Of a stretch of DNA of 6,398 bases, positions 1-6,100 are shown in pieces. The notes beneath the pieces were generated by a model. That model worked only from the letters and a program-made list of their open reading frames with translations, ran no database searches and was not told the origin of the DNA. Both the position numbers and the translations under genes were made by a program. The stretch lies in NCBI GenBank assembly GCA_020433835.1, contig JAGRBY010000423.1, positions 1-6,398 on the forward strand, read 5' to 3'. How positions within the stretch are numbered: the stretch's first letter is position 1; the number at the start of each line of letters is the position of its first letter. The stretch comes from Anaerolineae bacterium. GTDB taxonomy: Bacteria > Chloroflexota > Anaerolineae > 4572-78 > J111.

Positions 1-21
1 GCCAACAAAACTTAATTTTGT

Positions 22-50
22 TTGATTAAAAGAAATAATCTCCTTATAAT
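22..50 (+). promoter_or_regulatory. Sigma70-type promoter for the sensor kinase gene
   Basis: A -35 hexamer TTGATT (22-27) and a perfect -10 hexamer TATAAT (45-50) are separated by exactly 17 bases, the optimum for the housekeeping sigma factor. Transcription would start near 57 and leave a leader of about 150 nt before the kinase start codon. A 7-bp inverted repeat, AACAAAA (4-10) and TTTTGTT (16-22), ends on the first base of the -35 element and could be an operator. The region is AT-rich, so chance matches are more likely than usual, but both hexamers and the spacing fit at once. Confidence 0.55.
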
Positions 51-121
51 CAAAAGTTAGACGTATCGCTACAAATAATCCATTGTAAGCAACCATCATC
101 GTCACTGAGATTTGTATCCAC

Positions 122-141
122 AATGCTTGAAAGCATTCAAG
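122..141. repeat. Two overlapping inverted repeats in the kinase leader
   Basis: Two perfect dyads share the same bases: AATGCTT (122-128) with AAGCATT (131-137), and CTTGAA (126-131) with TTCAAG (136-141). In RNA they would be mutually exclusive hairpins. The second, with a 4-nt loop, is the more plausible one; the first has only a 2-nt loop. In DNA the block could be a protein-binding site. It sits in the leader, between the putative promoter and the kinase gene. Neither stem is followed by a run of T, so this is not a terminator. The function is unknown. Confidence 0.3.
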
Positions 142-205
142 TTCTTGCAAATGTATTTACCCAAAGACAGCAGACGGTTATTTTATGTGGCTAATTTAGC
201 AAACA

Positions 206-2452
206 ATGCAGGTTAAGCAACCTATGCCAAATAGCAAAAAAGCCAAACCATCACGTATAAAGGATTTAGCTCGATTACGAAAACGGGTTGCAAAATTAGA
301 GTCATTGGCAGCAAAGCAAACAAAAACAAAGCGTGACCTCATTATTAGTGAGAGTAGACATCGAGCGCTTATAGAAGCTATCCCGGATGCCATTTTACGG
401 ATTGACAAAAACGGCTACTATATTGATGTCAAAGTGCCGAAAGACTTCAAACTGTTTCACCCGCCCCATTTATTGGTTGGGTTACGTGTTCAAGATGTTC
501 TTCCTCCCGATTTAGCCAACTGGGAAATTCAACAAATTCGGTCTACTATCGAGACCGGCAAACTGGCTGCCACCGAATACGAATTAATAATTGACGGCGA
601 ACGGCGCTATCGCGAGTCGCGTATGATAAAAATATCTGATAATGAAGCTATTGTCATCCTGCGCGATATTACACAACGTAAAAAGGCCGAGGAGGAGCTG
701 CGTCAAAGCGAGGCACGTTTTCGACGCGTGATCACATCAATTAGCGATCACGTTTATATGACTCAATTAACCCAGAACGGCCTTTACAAAAATCTCTATA
801 TTGCGCCTAGCTTTGCTACACTAACCGGCTATCCTTTAGAAAACTTTCTCAACGATTGGTCATTTTGGCCCCATCACGTTATCCATCCGCAAGATAGAAA
901 CACTGCGGCCGAACAAGCAAAAAGATTAAGCCAAGCTCAAAATAGCGAAACTGAATACCGCATCATATTGGCCGATGGAAATATCTTATGGGTAAGAGAC
1001 AGCGCTCGTATAGAAATTGATAGCACAGGCACAATTATCTACGGTATCATTAGTGACATCACCACCAGTAAAGAACTGCAAACTGAAATAACACAACTTT
1101 ATAGCGTAACCAACCAACGATCAAATCAATTATCGGTTCTCTACGAGTTAGATCGGGCTCTATCATCAAGCCTTAATCTTGATGACATTTATCACTCTTT
1201 TGCTCAACACACAAATCGGCTTTTGCCCTATGACAGAATGTCGATAGTTTTACTAGAAGAAAACACGTTTCACATAGTTTACACAGCCGGTATTATCGAA
1301 CCGGCTATCGGCTCTACGTTTCCCTGCCAAGGGTCAACATCGGGCCAAGTTGTGAAAACGCAGCAGCCCCAGATATACAAAAATCCGACTGAATTAAAAC
1401 GCATTAAAGACATTACCTGGGCAACAGGTGTTCAATCAATTATGATCCTGCCGCTGCTGGTCAAACAACAGTCTATCGGCACCTGGAATATTGGTAGCTG
1501 CCTGGCCAATCGCTATACAGAGGAAGATTTAGAACTAGCCCAGGCCATGGCCGATCAACTGGCGATAGGCATTGAAAATGCGCAGTTGTACCAGCAAGCC
1601 CAGCGAGAAATCGCCGAGCGTAAACAAGCTCAAGAGGCCTTAGAAACAGAACGCGCTTTACTGGCCCACCGTGTTGAGGAGCGAACAGCCGAAATACGCG
1701 ACGCCAATATCCAATTAGCCCGAGCCGCTCGCCTTAAAGATGAGTTTTTAGCCAGCATGAGCCACGAATTACGAACACCGCTCAACGCCATTCTGGGTAT
1801 GTCTGAAGCATTGATTGAACAAGTGTATGGCTCTCTTACAGATAAACAAATGAAGTCATTAAATATCATAGAAGAAAGTGGACGTCACCTTCTTTTGTTA
1901 ATTAACGAAATTCTCGATTTGGCGAAGATCGGTGCCGGCGAGCTCAATTTAGAAATCAGTCTGGTGGTGGTCGATGATGTTTGCCAAGCCAGTCTCAGAA
2001 TTATCAAACAAACAGCTTATAAAAAAGATATCAAAATCTCTTATACCTTCGATCAAAAAATCATGTATTTTCAGGCCGATCACCGTCGTATAAAACAAAT
2101 TTTGGTCAACTTATTAAGCAATGCTGTAAAGTTTACCGACAGGGGCGGCACAGTTGGCCTAGATGTTGAAACCGATGCTGACAACGCATTGCTCCACTTT
2201 ACCGTTTGGGATACCGGCATAGGCATTGCCCCTGACCATATCGAACGCCTCTTCGCCCCCTTTGTACAACTCGACAATCGCCTCGCACGCGAATATGAAG
2301 GAACCGGGCTAGGTTTGTCCTTAGTGAACCAGTTGATCAACCTTCACGAAGGGCAAATTACAGTCGACAGCCAACTGGGTCAAGGCAGCCGATTTACAGT
2401 AACCTTCCCCACTGATCGACAGTTCGATCCAACCTTACCTACTTCAAAATAA
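206..2452 (+). CDS. Soluble PAS-PAS-GAF sensor histidine kinase
   Basis: This 748-residue cytoplasmic histidine kinase would sense a signal, autophosphorylate and pass the phosphate to an unidentified response regulator. Seen in the protein: a Lys/Arg-rich coiled-coil-like N-terminus (about 11-45), PAS 1 (about 50-158), PAS 2 (about 170-290, with a PAS_3-like WVRDSARIEIDSTGTIIYG strand pair), GAF (about 318-460), a coiled coil (461-510), HisKA with phospho-acceptor His520 in SMSHELRTPLN, and an ATPase domain. The ATPase domain has the N box (Asn635, Asn639), G1 box DTGIGIA (Asp669) and G2 box GTGLGLS (699-705), so all catalytic boxes look intact. HELRT (520-524) also carries the E..T pattern linked to phosphatase activity in HisKA kinases. 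There is no signal peptide, membrane segment or C-terminal receiver. The frame opens after a stop at 197-199; no strong ribosome site precedes ATG 206, and ATG 224 (residue 7), with AGG at 210-212, is an equally plausible start. The signal and partner are unknown. Confidence 0.93.
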   Translation: MQVKQPMPNSKKAKPSRIKDLARLRKRVAKLESLAAKQTKTKRDLIISESRHRALIEAIPDAILRIDKNGYYIDVKVPKDFKLFHPPHLLVGLRVQDVLPPDLANWEIQQIRSTIETGKLAATEYELIIDGERRYRESRMIKISDNEAIVILRDITQRKKAEEELRQSEARFRRVITSISDHVYMTQLTQNGLYKNLYIAPSFATLTGYPLENFLNDWSFWPHHVIHPQDRNTAAEQAKRLSQAQNSETEYRIILADGNILWVRDSARIEIDSTGTIIYGIISDITTSKELQTEITQLYSVTNQRSNQLSVLYELDRALSSSLNLDDIYHSFAQHTNRLLPYDRMSIVLLEENTFHIVYTAGIIEPAIGSTFPCQGSTSGQVVKTQQPQIYKNPTELKRIKDITWATGVQSIMILPLLVKQQSIGTWNIGSCLANRYTEEDLELAQAMADQLAIGIENAQLYQQAQREIAERKQAQEALETERALLAHRVEERTAEIRDANIQLARAARLKDEFLASMSHELRTPLNAILGMSEALIEQVYGSLTDKQMKSLNIIEESGRHLLLLINEILDLAKIGAGELNLEISLVVVDDVCQASLRIIKQTAYKKDIKISYTFDQKIMYFQADHRRIKQILVNLLSNAVKFTDRGGTVGLDVETDADNALLHFTVWDTGIGIAPDHIERLFAPFVQLDNRLAREYEGTGLGLSLVNQLINLHEGQITVDSQLGQGSRFTVTFPTDRQFDPTLPTSK

Positions 2453-2560
2453 CAGAAACTTTTCTCACCCTTCACATTTCAATCTTACGTGCTTACTACA
2501 TCAATATGCGTGCTATACCCTTATTTTATAAATTCTCTTAGTAAATAAACAAATTACTTT

Positions 2561-2567
2561 GGAAGGA
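2561..2567 (+). promoter_or_regulatory. Ribosome binding site of the aldo/keto reductase remnant
   Basis: GGAAGGA lies 5 bases before the GTG at 2573. It is the clearest Shine-Dalgarno match in the window, although the reading frame it serves is broken. Its survival suggests that the gene was once translated from this GTG and that the break is downstream of the start. Confidence 0.5.
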
Positions 2568-2572
2568 ATATA

Positions 2573-2719
2573 GTGGAATATACCAACCTTGGTCGCACCG
2601 GCCTCAAAGTCTCACACATCTGCCTGGACACAATAACCTACGACACGCCCAATCAAGGCGGTGTGATTAAATGGCAGACTATCATTAACCTGTCCTCGCT
2701 TATAATTGTGACCGCATAG
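2573..2719 (+). pseudogene. Truncated aldo/keto reductase, N-terminal fragment only
   Basis: The frame from GTG 2573 encodes 48 residues. It begins VEYTNLGRTGLKVS and continues to TPNQGG at about residue 30. This is the typical first strand and cofactor-side segment of NADPH-dependent aldo/keto reductases, which normally run to about 300-350 residues. Past residue 30 the similarity I recognise stops (VIKWQTIINLSS) and a TAG ends the frame. The barrel with the catalytic Asp, Tyr, Lys and His is absent and does not reappear in the 450 bases downstream. Several positions also depart from the family pattern as I know it: SHICLDTITYD where SRICLGTMTYG is usual, so two glycines are lost. I read it as a gene remnant cut by deletion or rearrangement near base 2662. 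A genuine short peptide gene is possible but less likely. The assignment is from family memory, not a search. Confidence 0.6.
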
Positions 2720-2738
2720 CATGCCGACAAGCCGATTT

Positions 2739-2796
2739 CTTGACGAAACCAGTTTAGAGCCAGCCATAACCGGTTGGCTTTTTTGTTACCGTCAAG
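2739..2796. repeat. 7-bp inverted repeat bracketing the terminator
   Basis: CTTGACG at 2739-2745 is matched by CGTCAAG at 2790-2796, perfect reverse complements 44 bases apart, with the terminator hairpin between them. The similarity extends imperfectly inward (CTTGACGAAAC against CTTGACGGTAAC on the opposite strand). This could be the edge of a very small mobile or rearranged segment, a helix that closes a structured RNA, or chance. No flanking target-site duplication is evident, so I do not call a mobile element. Confidence 0.25.
2758..2784 (+). terminator. Intrinsic terminator after the kinase and remnant
   Basis: AGCCAGCC (2758-2765) pairs with GGTTGGCT (2772-2779) over 8 bp with one G-U pair and a 6-nt loop, and T2779-T2784 form a run of six T. 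This is the canonical rho-independent shape on the plus strand. No comparable hairpin directly follows the kinase stop at 2452, so transcripts from the kinase promoter probably read through the reductase remnant and end here. It would also insulate the synthase gene at 3166 from kinase transcription. Confidence 0.75.
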
Positions 2797-2861
2797 TGTC
2801 GAACTATCCGAACCCGCCCCCCCGTTTAATTAGCACCATATCCACGATTCTCGCCCATCGC

Positions 2862-2896
2862 CAAAATTGCCCAAAAAATAGGACAAAATTGTCCTA
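2862..2896. promoter_or_regulatory. Operator-like dyad with a weaker upstream copy
   Basis: Bases 2879-2896 form an 18-bp dyad with perfect 8-bp arms around an AA centre: TAGGACAA-AA-TTGTCCTA. A related sequence, CAAAATTGCC, lies at 2862-2871; its centre is 22 bp upstream, about two helical turns. This arrangement is typical of a homodimeric transcription factor binding two sites on one face of DNA. It lies 270 bp upstream of the synthase start, in DNA without a gene, so a role in synthase control is possible. I cannot name the regulator family. As RNA the 2-nt loop would be too tight, and no T run follows, so a terminator is unlikely. Confidence 0.4.
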
Positions 2897-3065
2897 AAGA
2901 TCGGACAGACAAACCCCGCCACTTTTGTTATCATGATGGCCAATAAGCCAAAAAGTAAAAATTTCCATTCAATATGATTGGGCTTTTCTCACATTGTTTC
3001 TTGAATTGCTCCAAAAACCCTCAATGAGACAACGCGACTACGCTACCTAGACGGTCAAAAATCGA

Positions 3066-3094
3066 TTGACTTGATCAAAGGCTATTAGTAAGTA
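3066..3094 (+). promoter_or_regulatory. Weak candidate promoter for the synthase gene
   Basis: TTGACT (3066-3071) matches five of six bases of the -35 consensus. At 17 bases distance lies TAAGTA (3089-3094), a poor -10 element. It is the best-placed candidate I find before the synthase start, leaving a leader of about 65 nt. The palindrome TTGATCAA begins on the last base of the -35 element. The poor -10 would fit a promoter that needs an activator or an alternative sigma factor, but it may simply be chance. Confidence 0.2.
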
Positions 3095-3150
3095 TCTACA
3101 CACCATTATCCGATTAGTCACAAAATCTGTTGGAAACAGTAGTTTATACA

Positions 3151-3156
3151 AAAGGA
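3151..3156 (+). promoter_or_regulatory. Ribosome binding site of the synthase gene
   Basis: AAAGGA lies 9 bases before ATG 3166. It fixes the start of the synthase: the frame is open back to 3118, but there is no ATG or GTG in that stretch, and the only upstream alternatives are CTG 3127 and TTG 3130, without a comparable ribosome site. Confidence 0.6.
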
Positions 3157-3165
3157 CAGATTACA

Positions 3166-6100
3166 ATGGGTCATAACACCTCAATTTATGACGGCGGGGC
3201 ACTACCACCTCTAGCGGAGACACCACAAACGCTCGGCGAGGCCTTGCAACTGACAGCCACCAAGACGACCAATCCAAATAGCATCATTTATATCCGGGCC
3301 GATGGCACTGCCGAGACTACCTCCTACGCCGAGTTGCTGACCGAGGCCGAACGGATTTTGGCCGGATTACGCCGGCACGGTCTGGAGGTGGGGGCGCAGG
3401 TAGTGTTACAACTGGACGCCAATGAGAATATCTTGCCGGCCTTCTGGGGCTGTGTGTTGGGCGGGTTTGTCCCCTTGATTGCGACTGTTCCCCTGACCTA
3501 TTCGATGCCCAGTCGCGCCCTGGAGCAGCTTGTCGGCATTTGGCGTCAACTGGAACAGCCGCTCCTCTTCACCAGTGAGCATGTGGCTGCCACCCGCGAC
3601 CTGCCGGCCTTGCAACAGCAGCTTGATCTCGTTCCTGAAGATGCAGCCATCCTCGACGCGTTGCGAAAAAACGAGCCTGACCAGAGCCACCATCCCGCCC
3701 AACCCGATGACATCGCCTTTTTCAGCACGACATCGGGCAGTACCGGCGTACCCAAATGCATTATGCTAACCCATCGCAATCTTCTCAGACGGGCACTGGG
3801 AGTCAACACCTTTCAGGCCAATACCGCCGAAAACATCGCCCTCAATTGGCTACCTTTTGACCACATCGGAGCCATTTCCGAATACCATCTGCGTTTTATC
3901 CCTCTGGGAAGTACCCTAATTTATGCCCCCAAAGAGTATGTCCTTAGCCAGCCTCTCAGTTGGCTCGACCTGCTGAGCCACTATCAGGTCACCCATAGTT
4001 GGGCGCCCAACTTTCTTTACAATCTGATTTTGAACGCGCTCGATGAGGCTGAGACTCCCACGTGGGATTTATCCCCGGTTGAAGTTTTGCTGACCGCGGG
4101 CGAAGCCGTCGCCATTGAAGCGGTAGAGGCGTTCTTGACCCGGTTGGGCCGATTTGGCCTCAAACAGACGGCCCTGTGGCCGGCTTTTGGCATGGCCGAG
4201 ATGGGGTCGGGGGTGACCTATTTTCACCCTACCGTTGACCGGTCGGTAGGATTTCACACCGTTCGACGGAGCGACTCCGATGGAACAAGTTATGTGTCAT
4301 TCACCCCAACCAGCCGTGACGATCCCGAGAGTATTACCTTTACCAGTTTGGGCCCGCCTATTCCGGGCGTATCTTTGCGAATTGTTGATGAGAAAGGCCA
4401 GATAATTTCGAGTGAAGCTACCGTCGGGCGTTTACAGGTCAAAGGGGAAGCGGTTTCAAAGGGCTATTACAATAATCGAGCGGCAACCGACCGGGTATTT
4501 TTGGCCGATGGCTGGTTTGATACCGAAGATTTGGCTTTCATAGTTGACGGTGAATTATACATTGCCGGCCGTGTCAAAGAGAGCATTATTATCAACGGGG
4601 CCAACTTTTACAGCAGCGAAATCGAACAGGTGGCCACGGCTGTCGAGGGGGTTGCAGCCTCGTACACTGCCGCCTGTGCCGTGCGCAAGGCCGGCAGCAC
4701 TACCGAACAGTTAGCTATCTTCTTTCATCCGACCAACTTGGACCAGGCTACAGAGGCTCAACTAAAGACCTTGATTAGTCAGATTCGCAAGGCCGTGTCG
4801 AGCCAAGTTGGAGTGACCCCAGCCTACGTGCTGCCGCTGGCCCAAACAGCTATACCCAAAACCAGCATCGGTAAAATTCAGCGGACCAAACTGAGCCAAC
4901 AGTTTGAAGCGGGCGCGTTTGATAAACTGGTCCACCGCTTTAGCCGCCATCCCCAGCCTACTCCACCTCCTCCAAGTCCATCAGGGCCGTCTCGTACCGC
5001 GATTGAACAACAAATTGCCCACATCTGGCAATCGAGCTTGGAACTTGACCACGTCGGTCTGCACCATAATTTTTTTGAGTTGGGCGGTGACTCGGTCCGG
5101 CTGATTCAAATCCACGCCCGGTTGCAAGAGCAGTTTGAGACCGAATTGGCCCTGGTCGACCTGTTCGAATATTCCACCATCCACGCTCTCGCCGGTCGTT
5201 TGGAGCAAGCCCCGTCATCAGTGGTCAAGGCAGAGTACCCCACCCCACAGCGACGCCGGTCGGCGACCGGACAGGATGATATCGCCGTTATCGGATTGGC
5301 GTGTCGCTTTCCTGGGGCTGATACCCCGGAGAAGTTCTGGCAAAATTTGCGAGACGGGGTCGAGTCGATAACCACCTTTTCCGATGATGAATTATTGGCT
5401 GCCGGCGTCGATCCGATGCTGCTACACAATCCTGATTATGTGAAAGCCAATCCGACTATCCCCGATATTGACCGCTTTGATGCCAAGCTCTTTGGCTATG
5501 CGCCGGCTGAGGCCGCCCTGATGGACCCCCAGCAGCGCCTGATGCTGGAGTGTGCCTGGGAAACCTTGGAGGCGGCGGGCTACAACCCCATTACCTATCC
5601 CAAGGCGATTGGCATGTTTGCCGGCGCTGTCTGGAACACCTACCAACTCAACACCCTGTATCCGGCCCGCCATCAGCTTGGTTCTAACGGCGAGATGCAG
5701 ATTGTCACGCCCGACTCGCTGACCGGTTTTCAGATGATGGTCGCCAACGATAAGGACTATCTAACAACCCGCGTGTCGTACAAGCTCAATTTGACCGGGC
5801 CGAGCGTCAATGTACAAACGGCTTGTTCGACCAGTTTGGTGGCTATCCATATGGCCGGTCAGAGCCTGCGGCTGGGCGAATGCGATATGGCCCTGGCCGG
5901 TGGGATTTCTATTCAGGTGCCCCAGACCATCGGCTATCTGTACCAGGACGGACTAATGGTGTCGCCCGACGGCCATTGCCGGGCCTTTGATGCCAAGGCC
6001 GGCGGCACCATTTTCGGCAGTGGAGTGGGATTGGTACTCCTCAAGCGACTGGGCGATGCCCTGGCAGATGGCGATACCATCTATGCTGTGGTCAAAGGGT

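Larger units (their letters stand above)
2785..3165. other. Non-coding region upstream of the synthase gene
   Basis: I find no convincing gene in these 381 bases; the frame of the synthase is closed by TGA 3067-3069 and TAG 3115-3117. The region contains a run of seven C (2817-2823), the dyad at 2879-2896, an 8-bp palindrome TTGATCAA (3071-3078), a small dyad CTGTT-GGA-AACAG (3127-3139) and the synthase ribosome site. It should contain the synthase promoter, since a terminator lies just upstream, but no near-consensus promoter stands out. No tRNA, rRNA or CRISPR pattern is visible. Confidence 0.6.

Noticed and set aside
4..22. AT-rich hairpin AACAAAA/TTTTGTT as a terminator of an upstream gene.
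   Set aside because: The stem is nearly all A-T pairs and is not followed by a clean T run; overlap with the -35 box makes an operator or chance more likely.
2739..2796. A complete miniature transposable element.
   Set aside because: The inverted repeats are only 7 bp, no target-site duplication is visible, and no second copy exists in the window.
2943..2986. ATAAGCC and GGGCTTTT as a second terminator.
   Set aside because: Only 5 bp would pair across a loop of more than 25 bases, too unstable for an intrinsic terminator.
3530..3769. Plus-strand open frame of 79 codons in another phase inside the ligase domain.
   Set aside because: It lies within the continuous synthase frame that carries the ATP-binding motif; its translation is Ser/Pro-rich with no family resemblance.
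3208..4920. Calling the loading domain a fatty acyl-AMP ligase (FAAL).
   Set aside because: The length fits, but the FAAL-typical HDMGL-type motif is replaced by DHIGA and I cannot identify the FAAL-specific insertion with confidence; only the broader adenylate-forming class is supported.
5106..5429. Minus-strand open frame of 107 codons opposite the carrier-ketosynthase junction.
   Set aside because: It overlaps confidently coded plus-strand sequence, has no recognisable motif and no ribosome site of note.
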